From Pseudonocardia petroleophila (GTDB taxonomy: Bacteria; Actinomycetota; Actinomycetes; Mycobacteriales; Pseudonocardiaceae): a DNA stretch of 64,000 nucleotides. Below are positions 52,986 to 61,606 of this stretch, piece by piece. The stretch's first letter is position 1; each line of letters opens with the position of its first letter. Position numbers and translations under genes: made by a program. The stretch covers positions 3,045,501 to 3,109,500 of the forward strand of contig NZ_CP060131.1 in NCBI RefSeq assembly GCF_014235185.1, read 5' to 3'. A model generated the notes under the pieces. The model saw only the letters and a program-made list of their open reading frames with translations, was not told the origin of the DNA and did no database searches.

Positions 52986-53233
52986 GGACCCCGACCCGAA
53001 CGACCAGTCCCAGCAACACGAGCCAGCCCATCGAGACCACGACCTACACGACGACAGAGCACTACTCCATCCAGACGAACACGAGCCAAGAACAAGAGCG
53101 AAGAACCAGAAGATCAATTGCAGCACACCTAGGCATCACGATCCGATGGTGCGAGCCGGCCTCCGGCCGGCCGCGAACCGCCACTACTCCTGTTGATCTC
53201 CACAAGATCGTTTCGAGGTGGTTCGGATGTTGA
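52982..53233 (+). CDS. Possible small Thr/Ser-rich protein upstream of the relaxase
   Basis: 83-codon frame starting in the stop of the DUF2637 gene (ATGA) and ending just inside the relaxase gene. It encodes a Thr/Ser/Gln-rich peptide with no family. The overlap suits an operon gene, but the composition is unlike the neighbours and the DNA here may instead be the transfer origin. Confidence 0.3.
   Translation: MRTPTRTTSPSNTSQPIETTTYTTTEHYSIQTNTSQEQERRTRRSIAAHLGITIRWCEPASGRPRTATTPVDLHKIVSRWFGC
52986..53226 (+). promoter_or_regulatory. Candidate oriT region upstream of the MobF relaxase
   Basis: About 240 bases that are clearly less GC-rich than both flanks. They contain short inverted repeats, including GATCT/AGATC around CCACA at 53195-53209 and a GCCGG/CCGGC pair near 53155-53175. 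MobF relaxases commonly nick just upstream of their own gene. No nic consensus could be assigned. Confidence 0.35.
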
Positions 53234-56200
53234 GGATCTCGCCCGGCTACAGCCCCGAGTACCTGCTGCGTGAGGTCGCGACCGGCCGGGAGAACTACTA
53301 CACCGGCGCCGTAGCCGAGGGCGAGCCTCCGGGCCGCTGGTGGGGCGCCGGAGCCGAGAAGCTCGGCCTCACCGGGCTCGTCGACGCCCAGGACATGCGC
53401 GCGGTCTACGAGCGGTTCCTCGACCCGCGGGCCGAGGGGTTCAAGGACAAGGAGCAGTGGGACAGCGTGCCAACGCTCGGCCATACCGGCCGCGCGTACC
53501 AGTCCGAGGACGACTTGTACGCCCTGGCGATTGAACGCGAGCCGGACGCCAGCGCTGAACGCCGCGTTGAACTCCGTACGGAGGCGGGCAAGGCGGCCCG
53601 GCACAACGTCGCCTTCTTGGACCTGACGGTCAGCGTCCAGAAGTCCATCACACTCATCCACACGGCGTTCGAGGCCGAGGAGGTAAAGGCCCGCAACGCC
53701 GGTGACGAGGACGCCGCGGCGGCGTGGGGTGAGTTCCGGCAGGCCGTCGAGGACGCGGTGTGGGCGGGCAACTACGCCGCGCTGGAGTACATGGCAGAGA
53801 AGGCCGGCTACTCTCGCGTCGGGCACCACGGCGGCGCCGCGGGCCGGTTCGTCGACGCGCACGACCTGGTCGTCGCGTCGTTCCTCCAGCACGACTCGCG
53901 CGACCGAGACCCGCAGCTGCACATCCACAACACGGTCCTCAACCGCGTCGAAGGCCCGGACGGGACGTGGCGCACCCTCGACTCCCGCGCGCTGCACAAG
54001 TGGCGCCCGGCCGCCGCCGCGGTCGCCGAGCGCACCACCGAGGAGCGGCTCACACACACGCTCGGGATGCTGCTCGCGACCCGCCCGGACGGAAAGGCGC
54101 GCGAGGTGATCGGGGTGTCGGCCGAGGCGATGAGCCTGATCAGCTCGCGCCGGCACGCGGTGACGGCGAAAGCCGCCGAGCTGATCGAGGCCTTCGAGAC
54201 GAAACACGGGCGCGCCCCCAACGGGTTGGAGCGCGACCGGTTGTCCCAGCAGGCGACGCTGATGACCCGCGCGGCGAAGTCGCACGACGGTGAGACCCGC
54301 GAGCAGCTGCTCGACCGGATCGACGCCCGGTTGCGCGCCGACATCGACGGCGGCCTGTCCGGCGTCGCGCTGGCCGCGCTCGCAGCGCGGGAGAACGTGC
54401 CGACGCCGCAGGCATGGTCCCCGCAGGCGGTGATGGAGACCGCCCTCGCCGACGTGCAGCAGCGCAAGGCCGGCTGGAGCGAGCCGGATCTCATCCGTGC
54501 CGTCAACGCCGCCCTGCCCGACTACCTCGGCACCCCGGACGGCGCGGACGTCAAGACGCTGCTCGACCAGCTCGCCGCCGAGGCGTTGACGTACGCCGCC
54601 CCACTCGACGCGCCGCGCCCCGGTGACGATCAACTCCCCGACGGGCTGCGGCTGGCGAACGGGCGGTCCGCCTACGAGGCGCCCGGCGCGCGGCTCTACG
54701 CCACCCCGGACCACGTCCGTACCGAACGGGCACTGGTGAACGCGCGCACGAGCGAAGACGCAGCCGCGCTGCCGCGGCCGGTCGCTCAGCGCTTCCTCGA
54801 TGGGCTGCGCGAGTCCGGGCTCGAGCTCGGCGTCGACCAGGCCGCCGCCGTCCGCGGCGTGCTCACCAGCGGCGCGCGAGTCGAGTCGCTCGTCGGCCCG
54901 GCCGGCACCGGGAAGTCGTTCGTCGTCGGCACGCTCGCGCGCGCCTGGACCGACCCGGAGCTGACCGGCGGTCCGCAGCGGCGGGTCTTCGGACTGGCGA
55001 CGTCCCAGATGGCGACCGATGTGCTGGCGGGGGAGGGGCTCACCACCCGCAACGTCGCGCGTTGGCTCGCGACGCAGGACCGCTTCACCGCTGGTGCTGC
55101 CGAGAGCCGCGCGCTCGACGAGGACGCACCATGGCGGCTGCGGGAGGGCGACCTCGTCGTCGTCGACGAGTCGGCCATGACCGACACGCCGGCCCTGGCC
55201 GCGATCCACCGCCACGCCGCCGCCGCCGGCGCGAAGCTGCTGCTCGTCGGCGACCACCGCCAGCTCGCCGCCGTCGGCGCGGGTGGCGGGATGGAGCTGC
55301 TCGCCACGGCCGGCGCACGCTACGAACTCGCCGAGGCCCGCCGATTCACCGCGGAGTGGGAACGCGAGGCGTCGCTGCGGCTGCGGTCCGGCGACGACGG
55401 CGTGCTACGCGAGTACCACCAGCACGGCCGGCTCCGCGACGCCGGTACCCGCGAGCAGGCCGAGTCGGCCGCCGCCGGCGCGTGGCTCGCCGACACCCTC
55501 GCCGGGCATCGCTCCCTGCTGCTCGTCGACACCAACGAACAGGCCACGCGCCTCTCGGCCGAGCTGCGCGCGGAGCTCGTCCGCCTGGGCAAGGTCGACG
55601 AGCACGGCGTTCCGCTGGGGATGCAGGGCACGTACGCCGGGGTCGGTGACCTGGTCCAGGCCCGCCGCAACGGGTGGGACCTCGCCGGGCACGAGGGTAA
55701 CCGTCGCGGCCCGATCAATCGCGAGACCTACCGCGTGCAGGCCGTCCGCGACGACGGCGCCCTCGAGGTCGCCCGAATCACCGGACACGGCGCCGACGGC
55801 GAGGTGCTGGGCGAGCCGATCGTCCTGCCTGCCGGCTACGTCAGTGAGCACCTCTCGCTCGGCTACGCGTCCACGGTGCACGCCGCGCAGGGCGTCACCG
55901 TCGACACCAGCCACAGCGTGATCACCTCCCGCACCGGTCCGGCGGCGCTCTACGTCGGCATGTCCCGCGGCCGCGACGCCAACACCGCGCACGTCGCCAC
56001 CGTGACCGTTGTAGAGGACGCCGCGCAGGGCCGCGACGAGCACGCCCTGCACCGCGACCCCGTCGCCGTCCTGTCCGGCATCTTCGACGACTACGACCAG
56101 GCCATCGCGCGGTCCGCGCTCGCGACGGCGACCGAGTCCGCCGACGAGGCCGGCACCGTCCGCACCGCGGCCGAGCTGCTCGCCGACGCCGCGCAACTCG

Positions 56201-57612
56201 CGGCCACCGAGCGCACCGCGACGTGGCTCGACCAGCTTGCTGACGAGCAGATCATCACCCCCGAGCAGCGCGCGCGGATCGCCGCCGAGGACGGTGCCGC
56301 GTCCCTGACCCGCGTTCTGCGCCGCGCCGAGCTCGCCGGCCACGACCCGCACCAGGTCCTCCACGACGCCGTGGCCGACCGACCGCTCGACGGCGCCCGC
56401 AACACCACGAACGTGATCTACAGCCGGATCACCGACGGCAGGAGCTTCGACCCGGTGGGGGAGGCGTGGACCAGCTGGACCCCGCAGACGGACAACCGCG
56501 AGTGGGCGACCTACCTCGAAGCCCTAGCCGCCGACGCGGACCGCCGCGCCGCCGAACTGGGCCGCGAGGCGGCCGCGGAGCGGCCGGCCTGGGCGGTCGA
56601 GGCGCTCGGTCCGGTCCCGGCCGAGCCCGGCCCGGCGCGCGACGAGTGGGAGCAGCAAGCCGGACTTGTCGCGTCCTATCGGGAACTACGGCGCCACGAC
56701 GACCACGCCGAGGCGCTCGGCCCGGCGCCCAAGCCGGGCCAGGTCGAGGCGTACGCCGCCTATCGGGCCGCGTGGCGTGCGCTGGGCCGCCCGGAGATCG
56801 AGCGCGAGGAGACGGAGATGTCCGATGGACAGCTCCGGATGCGCGTTCGGGCGTGGGAACGGGAGCAGGCGTGGGGGCCGCGGTACGTCGGCAACGAACT
56901 CGCCGGCACCCATCAGGCCGCAGCGACCCACCGCCAGAACGCCGCTCTCCGAGCCGCCGAGGCCGCCGCGACACCCGACGCCGAGCCGCGGTCTGAGCTG
57001 GAACGCGCCGCCGCCCAAGCCGCGGCGCTCGCCGACACGCTCGACGCCCGCGCCGCCGAGCTGCAGCAGCTCGACGACGCTCGCGCGCGGTGGCTTGTCC
57101 ACACCGCATGGACCCGCGGGGCCGCCGACCGCTCCAAGGCCGAACTCGCGGTGCGGCATACCGACGACGCCGAGCCGGAGGAGCGAGTCACCGCCGAGGA
57201 ATGGCTCGATGCGCACCGCGAGGCGACAGCCGAGGACGACGTGCACCGCGAGATCACCGAGGCTGACGTCGTCAACGATCACATGGACGAGCAGGCGCCG
57301 ACCCGCGATGTCACCGAAACCGGTGTGTTGGACATCCGCGAGGCGGCTACAGCTGAACCTCCGCAGCGAGGTGAGGACGCCGTGCGGGTCCCGTCAGCGG
57401 CCGAGACCGCGGACTCGACCAAGCGCGCTCAGCGCACGCTGGCCGAGATCACCGCACGCGAGGCCGTCGACGCCCATGAGGTCGAGCAGCAGCGTGCCGA
57501 GGAACTCACCCGCTGGCACGCGGCCGATGAGGCAGCACGCGAGGAAAAGACGGCCGAGTACAGCGACGTCGACGACTACATGACCGGCCTCGACCGGGCG
57601 GACGTGCCGTGA
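53227..57612 (+). CDS. MobF-family conjugative relaxase-helicase (TraA/TrwC-like)
   Basis: 1461 residues. The N-terminal relaxase domain (1 to about 310) has tyrosines near the start (GYSPEYLL, ENYYTGAV), TVSVQKSITLIH, and the metal histidines in FLQHDSRDRDPQLHIHNTVL (His-x-His-x-Asn plus an upstream His), as in TrwC. The helicase half has Walker A LVGPAGTGKSFVVGTL (about 560), DLVVVDESAMTD, LLVGDHRQLAAVG and a UvrD/RecD2-like C-terminal motif STVHAAQGVTVDTSH and ALYVGMSRGRDANTAHV. The last 350 residues are a helical, Glu/Ala-rich tail. It should nick at oriT and unwind the strand for transfer. ATG 53227 is preferred to the upstream GTG at 53218. Confidence 0.93.
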   Translation: MLRISPGYSPEYLLREVATGRENYYTGAVAEGEPPGRWWGAGAEKLGLTGLVDAQDMRAVYERFLDPRAEGFKDKEQWDSVPTLGHTGRAYQSEDDLYALAIEREPDASAERRVELRTEAGKAARHNVAFLDLTVSVQKSITLIHTAFEAEEVKARNAGDEDAAAAWGEFRQAVEDAVWAGNYAALEYMAEKAGYSRVGHHGGAAGRFVDAHDLVVASFLQHDSRDRDPQLHIHNTVLNRVEGPDGTWRTLDSRALHKWRPAAAAVAERTTEERLTHTLGMLLATRPDGKAREVIGVSAEAMSLISSRRHAVTAKAAELIEAFETKHGRAPNGLERDRLSQQATLMTRAAKSHDGETREQLLDRIDARLRADIDGGLSGVALAALAARENVPTPQAWSPQAVMETALADVQQRKAGWSEPDLIRAVNAALPDYLGTPDGADVKTLLDQLAAEALTYAAPLDAPRPGDDQLPDGLRLANGRSAYEAPGARLYATPDHVRTERALVNARTSEDAAALPRPVAQRFLDGLRESGLELGVDQAAAVRGVLTSGARVESLVGPAGTGKSFVVGTLARAWTDPELTGGPQRRVFGLATSQMATDVLAGEGLTTRNVARWLATQDRFTAGAAESRALDEDAPWRLREGDLVVVDESAMTDTPALAAIHRHAAAAGAKLLLVGDHRQLAAVGAGGGMELLATAGARYELAEARRFTAEWEREASLRLRSGDDGVLREYHQHGRLRDAGTREQAESAAAGAWLADTLAGHRSLLLVDTNEQATRLSAELRAELVRLGKVDEHGVPLGMQGTYAGVGDLVQARRNGWDLAGHEGNRRGPINRETYRVQAVRDDGALEVARITGHGADGEVLGEPIVLPAGYVSEHLSLGYASTVHAAQGVTVDTSHSVITSRTGPAALYVGMSRGRDANTAHVATVTVVEDAAQGRDEHALHRDPVAVLSGIFDDYDQAIARSALATATESADEAGTVRTAAELLADAAQLAATERTATWLDQLADEQIITPEQRARIAAEDGAASLTRVLRRAELAGHDPHQVLHDAVADRPLDGARNTTNVIYSRITDGRSFDPVGEAWTSWTPQTDNREWATYLEALAADADRRAAELGREAAAERPAWAVEALGPVPAEPGPARDEWEQQAGLVASYRELRRHDDHAEALGPAPKPGQVEAYAAYRAAWRALGRPEIEREETEMSDGQLRMRVRAWEREQAWGPRYVGNELAGTHQAAATHRQNAALRAAEAAATPDAEPRSELERAAAQAAALADTLDARAAELQQLDDARARWLVHTAWTRGAADRSKAELAVRHTDDAEPEERVTAEEWLDAHREATAEDDVHREITEADVVNDHMDEQAPTRDVTETGVLDIREAATAEPPQRGEDAVRVPSAAETADSTKRAQRTLAEITAREAVDAHEVEQQRAEELTRWHAADEAAREEKTAEYSDVDDYMTGLDRADVP

Positions 57613-57621
57613 GGTTGCCGC

Positions 57622-58050
57622 TCAGGCAGTTGCCTGCGGTGCCGGGACCTGGAGCGGTGCCGGCCCGCTGCGCCGCCACGCCCACCTCAACGTCGCCCGA
57701 ATGCCCTCGCACCAGCCCGGCCGCGACGCCAGCAGATCGGGCCGGCGCACGTCGAGCTGCTCCGCGGCCAGGTACTCGGCCTCGATCCGCTCCTCGTACG
57801 CCAACGAAGTCAAGCGCGTGACTGGCGACCGGGCAGCGAATGGTCGGCCTGAGATGGGCCGCACGGTGGCGGTGGCGATCCATGCGCAGGTGACCGCCAC
57901 TCCGGCGGGATACCAGTCATCGGTCACTCCCCGCTCACCCAGCTCGGTACACCGACGCTCGGCCGCGGCCCACACCGCGGCGAAGTCGCCCCGTGGAACG
58001 CGGAGATTCCCCACGGGGATTCGTGCGATGTCGTGCTCGGTCACCTCCAT
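57622..58050 (-). CDS. Hypothetical protein at the right side of the element
   Basis: 142 residues, no family recognised. It begins MEVTEHDIARIPVGNLRVPR and continues with WAAAERRCTELGERGVTDDW and YEERIEAEYLAAEQLDVRRP, a mixed helical protein with two cysteines and many tryptophans. It converges on the relaxase gene (stops 9 bases apart). TAGGAT lies just upstream of the ATG. Similar short proteins accompany actinobacterial mobile elements, but that is an impression, not a search. Confidence 0.65.
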   Translation of the reverse strand: MEVTEHDIARIPVGNLRVPRGDFAAVWAAAERRCTELGERGVTDDWYPAGVAVTCAWIATATVRPISGRPFAARSPVTRLTSLAYEERIEAEYLAAEQLDVRRPDLLASRPGWCEGIRATLRWAWRRSGPAPLQVPAPQATA

Positions 58051-58255
58051 GCATCCTAGGGTGGCACGACACACCGACGCCTTGCGTCGTCCAAGACGGG
58101 CCGTCGGGCCCGTGGGCGTCCGCGAGCTGCGTCCGCCAGCGAGCTGGCCCCGGATCGCGGCCACCTCATTCCAGGACGAGGCGACCGGCCGGCCGGGGTA
58201 TCCGCTGCCCGACGACGGTGGCCCGCGTTCGAACCGAAGTGGCGTGTTGGGGAGG

Positions 58256-59167
58256 TCAGCGGCCGTGGGTGGCGATGCGAAGCAGGTCACGGGCCGGGCC
58301 GGTGGGGGTGGAGCCGTCGGGCCAGACCGCGGACAGCGTCCTGTCGAGGGCGAGGCCGGGGACCGGGACGGCGACGAGGCGGCCGGTGGCCAGGTCGTCG
58401 TGGACGGCGAGGTCGGACAGGACCGCGGGACCGGCCCCGGCGAGCACGGCGCCCCGGATCGCGGAGGTGGAGGAGAGCTCGACCGCGGGCGGAGCCGGCG
58501 TGGCGGGGGCGACGGCCCGTTCGTAGGCCCTGCGGGTGCCGGAGCCGGCCTCGCGGGCGACCAGCGGGGTGGCGGCGAGGTCCCTGGGGCCGGGCGGCCG
58601 CCGGGTCCACGGGTGACCCGGCGGGACGACGACGACGAGCTCGTCGCGGGCGACGACCCGATGGGCGAGCCCGGCGGGGAGATCGGGGCCCTCGACGAAG
58701 CCCAGCTCGGTGCGGCCGTCGAGGACCTCAGTGACGACCTGCTCGCTGTTGTGGACGGCAAGGTGCACGGCGGTGCGGGGCAGGCCGGCTGCGGCCTGCT
58801 CGGTGGACAGAGCGACGAGCCAGCCGGGGAGCAGGTACTCCGCGACGGTGTAGCTGGCGGCGATCGTGAGGTGGTCGTCGCGGCGTTCGCGCAGGGAGTC
58901 GATGCCGGCGTCGAGTGCGGCGGCGGCGTGTAGGACCGGCGCGGCCCAGTCCACGACCAGCCGTCCGGCGTCGGTGAGGCGGCTGCCGCGGGGCCCGCGG
59001 TGCAGCAGCGCGACCCCGATGAGGCGTTCCACGGTGCGGATGCGGGCCGACACGGCCTGCTGGGTCAGCCCGAGCTCGCGTCCGGTCGCTCCGAGGCTGC
59101 CGGTGTGCGCCACGGTGGTCAGCAGTTCCAGCGAGCTCAGCTCGGGGACGTGCGGGGACAGCACCAC
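58256..59167 (-). CDS. LysR-family transcriptional regulator
   Basis: 303 residues. N-terminal winged helix (SSLELLTTVAHTGSLGATGR, ELGLTQQAVSARIRTVERLI, LLHRGPRGSRLTDAG) and a periplasmic-binding-protein-like effector domain (LTIAASYTVAEYLLPGWLVA, TELGFVEGPDLPAGLAHRVV, RDELVVVVPPGHPWT). It is divergent from a TDT-family transporter gene, the usual arrangement of a LysR regulator and its target. The same pairing is seen with exporters of sulfite or related anions. Confidence 0.9.
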   Translation of the reverse strand: MVLSPHVPELSSLELLTTVAHTGSLGATGRELGLTQQAVSARIRTVERLIGVALLHRGPRGSRLTDAGRLVVDWAAPVLHAAAALDAGIDSLRERRDDHLTIAASYTVAEYLLPGWLVALSTEQAAAGLPRTAVHLAVHNSEQVVTEVLDGRTELGFVEGPDLPAGLAHRVVARDELVVVVPPGHPWTRRPPGPRDLAATPLVAREAGSGTRRAYERAVAPATPAPPAVELSSTSAIRGAVLAGAGPAVLSDLAVHDDLATGRLVAVPVPGLALDRTLSAVWPDGSTPTGPARDLLRIATHGR

Positions 59168-59248
59168 GAAGAGATCCTAGGCCGGTCACAAAGCTGCTTT
59201 GGGTATGCCTCGGATCGGGACGGCTACCGGGTGGCCGGGGACGAGCCG

Positions 59249-60415
59249 ATGCTCAATGCCATGACCACGTTCGTCCCCATACCGCCCACGGCCACCCCGC
59301 ACCCGCTGCACCGGATCGGCCTGTTCGGCGACCTGGACCATCCCCGACAGGTCATCGCCCACCTCGGACCGAACTGGTACGCCTCGATCATGGGTACCGG
59401 GATCGTCGCCAACGCGGCGGTGACGTTGCCGCTGCAGTTCGTCGGCCTGCGCGCAGCGGCCACGGTGGTGTGGGGGATCGCCTCGGTCATGCTGGTCGCG
59501 CTCACTGCCGCCTGGGCGGCGCACTGGATCCGCCACCCCGGGACCGCGCGTGGTCACGCGGCGAACCCGGTGATGGCGCAGTTCTACGGCGCGCCGCCGA
59601 TGGCGCTGCTGACCGTCGGCGCCGGCACGCTGCTGCTGGGCAAGGACATGCTGGGGGAGAGCCTGGCCGTGCACATCGACTGGGTGCTGTGGACGCTGGG
59701 CACCGTGGCGGGTCTGGCCAGCGCGGTGGTGATCCCGTTCCTGATGATCACCCGTCACGAGCTGGGGTCGGACTCGGTCTTCGGTGGCTGGCTGATGCCG
59801 GTGGTCCCGCCGATGGTCTCCGCGGCCACCGGTGCGCTGCTGATCCCCCACGTCGCGCCGGGGCAGGCCCGGCTGTCGCTGCTGCTGGCCTGCTACGCGA
59901 TGTTCGGGCTCAGCCTGCTCGCCTCGCTGATGATCACCACGTTGATCCTCTACCGGCTGGCCGTGCACGGCACCGGCCCGGCCGCGACGGTGCCGACGAT
60001 GTGGATCGTGCTGGGGTGGCTCGGGCAGTCGATCACGGCGGTGAACCTGCTCGGCGGGGTGGCGCACCTGGCCCTGCCCGTTCCGCTGTCCACGGCGCTG
60101 GAGGTGTTCGGGGTGGTCTACGGGGTGCCGGTGTTCGGGTTCACGCTGCTGTGGATCGCGCTGGCCGTCGCGGTCACCGTGCACACCGTTCGGGCGGGGA
60201 TGCCGTTCTCGTTGACCTGGTGGTCGTTCACGTTCCCGGTGGGCACGGTCGTCACAGGTACCAGCGCGCTGGCCCTGCACACCGGGGATACGGTTCTGGC
60301 CGTGCTCGCCGTCCTGTTCTATGTCGGACTGCTCGGCGCGTGGGCCACCGTCGCGACCCGGACGGCCCGGGGCAGTGCCCGCGGAGGCCTGTTCCTGCCC
60401 CCGGCCCCGGCGTGA
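59249..60415 (+). CDS. TDT/SLAC1-family membrane transporter, possibly a sulfite or organic anion exporter
   Basis: 388 residues with about ten membrane helices. WYASIMGTGIVANAAVTLPL near residue 50 is the family hallmark (NWFaxvMGTGi). Other conserved spots are FYGAPPMALLTVGAGTLLL, PFLMITRHE and GWLGQSITAVNLLGG. The family includes TehA, yeast Ssu1 sulfite pump and malate carriers. A sulfite-type substrate is suggested by the SQR and persulfide dioxygenase genes downstream, whose chemistry yields sulfite (inference). Start 59249 has GGGGA upstream; the ATG at 59261 is the alternative. Confidence 0.88.
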   Translation: MLNAMTTFVPIPPTATPHPLHRIGLFGDLDHPRQVIAHLGPNWYASIMGTGIVANAAVTLPLQFVGLRAAATVVWGIASVMLVALTAAWAAHWIRHPGTARGHAANPVMAQFYGAPPMALLTVGAGTLLLGKDMLGESLAVHIDWVLWTLGTVAGLASAVVIPFLMITRHELGSDSVFGGWLMPVVPPMVSAATGALLIPHVAPGQARLSLLLACYAMFGLSLLASLMITTLILYRLAVHGTGPAATVPTMWIVLGWLGQSITAVNLLGGVAHLALPVPLSTALEVFGVVYGVPVFGFTLLWIALAVAVTVHTVRAGMPFSLTWWSFTFPVGTVVTGTSALALHTGDTVLAVLAVLFYVGLLGAWATVATRTARGSARGGLFLPPAPA

Positions 60416-60703
60416 CACGCCGACCTCGCTGTGCCGTCCCCGCCCTGCCTGCGCTGGTCGTCACCACCGATCGGCGCCCGGGTGAGCCGGGCTGGCCCCG
60501 CTCCGGGGAGCCGGTCGATCTACGCCCATCGACCGGTCCTGGTCGTGCGGCCCGGCGCCGCACGGTGCTCGCCGGTACGGTCCGCGGTCTCTCTCCGGCC
60601 CCTCAGCGACGGCCCGTGACGTCGGGCGTCCCGCCAGCGCGCCCGACATCGGGGGCCCTGATCCGCGGTCGGGCAGCCTGGGCCGGATCGCGCAGGAGGA
60701 TCG

Positions 60704-61345
60704 GTGACAGACGAGGTGTCCGCGGTGGCGCGGGCGATCGTGTCCTGCACCCGGTGCCCGCGCCTGGTCGCCTGGCGGACCGAGACGGCCGGGCCGGCCG
60801 GGGTGGGTTCGCCGGTCGCGGGTTTCGGCGATCCGCAGGCCGGGGTGTTCCTGCTGGGTATGGCCACCGCCGCGGCCGGGGGCAACTGCACCGGCCGAGC
60901 GTTCACCGGCAACCGTTCGGCCCGCACGCTCGTCGCCGCCTTGCACCGGGCGGGCTTCGCGAACCAACCCACCTCCGAACACGTGGGCGACGGCCTGCGG
61001 CTGGACCGGGCATGGATGGCGTCCGCGGTGCGCTGCCCGCCGCCGGGCAACCGCCCGCTCGCCGCCGAACGGGACGCGTGCCTGGGGCACCTGCGGGCCG
61101 AGCTGGCCGCGCTGGGGCGGGTGCGGGTCGTGGTGTGCCTGGGTGTGTTCGCCTGGGACGCCGCGCTGCGCTGCGTGGACGCCGACCCGCGGCCGCGGTT
61201 CCGACACGGCCGCGAGCATGTCGGCCCCGATGGGCTGGTCGTACTGGGCTGCTACCACCCGAGCCCGCAGAACACCGCGACCGGCCTGCTGACCCCCCCG
61301 ATGCTCGACGCGGTGCTGCACCGGGCGCGGGAACTGATGGTTTGA
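60704..61345 (+). CDS. Uracil-DNA glycosylase family protein (type 5-like) with altered motifs
   Basis: 213 residues. It shows the UdgB layout: CTRCPRLVAWR near the start, VAGFGDPQAGVFLLGMATAA, RAFTGNRSARTLVAALHRAG, AGFANQPTSEHVGDGLRLDR, MASAVRCPPPGNRP, and motif B CYHPSPQNTATG. Compared with the family as I know it, motif A GLAPxAHGxNRTGR reads GMATAAAGGNCTGR and FTGDRSG reads FTGNRSA, so two or three usually fixed residues are changed. It may be less active or have another base preference. GTG 60704 follows AGGAGG. It sits between transporter and SQR genes with no obvious functional link. The 288 bases before it show nothing recognisable. Confidence 0.8.
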   Translation: MTDEVSAVARAIVSCTRCPRLVAWRTETAGPAGVGSPVAGFGDPQAGVFLLGMATAAAGGNCTGRAFTGNRSARTLVAALHRAGFANQPTSEHVGDGLRLDRAWMASAVRCPPPGNRPLAAERDACLGHLRAELAALGRVRVVVCLGVFAWDAALRCVDADPRPRFRHGREHVGPDGLVVLGCYHPSPQNTATGLLTPPMLDAVLHRARELMV

Positions 61346-61606
61346 GGCCGCCGTGCGCGGCGTACGCCGCACCCACCGCCTGCTCGTTTCCCAGCTCTGC
61401 GCGCATCACCGCCCACCTCCATCAGGGAATACCGGCGTTCGGTCCTCGTTGACGACGACCTCCGCGTTGACCATCGGACCAGTAGGGCGGCCGCAGTTTG
61501 TCGTCGACCGCGGAGAACTGGCGGCGGCGACACCTGTGCGCCACGGGTTGTGATCCCAACCACTGAAAAGGTACGGTTATTTGACCGGACATATGGAGGA
61601 TTCATC

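Larger units (their letters stand above)
39291..58050 (+). mobile_element. Integrative mobilizable/conjugative element in tRNA-Gly
   Basis: The left end is set by the tRNA-Gly 3' end and integrase; the right end is uncertain. Contents: integrase, excisionase, a low-GC three-gene cargo, KorSA/Pif-like control genes, WhiB, VirD4-type coupling protein, DUF2637 protein and MobF relaxase. No VirB4-type ATPase, FtsK-like TraB or replication initiator is visible. I found no second copy of the tRNA 3' end up to 64,000, so the element may run on past the window, or attR may be degenerate. The stated right end is the last gene that looks element-like. Confidence 0.75.

Noticed and set aside
60416..60703. 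Short frames between the TDT and glycosylase genes
   Set aside because: None has a ribosome site or recognisable product, and composition matches shadow frames.
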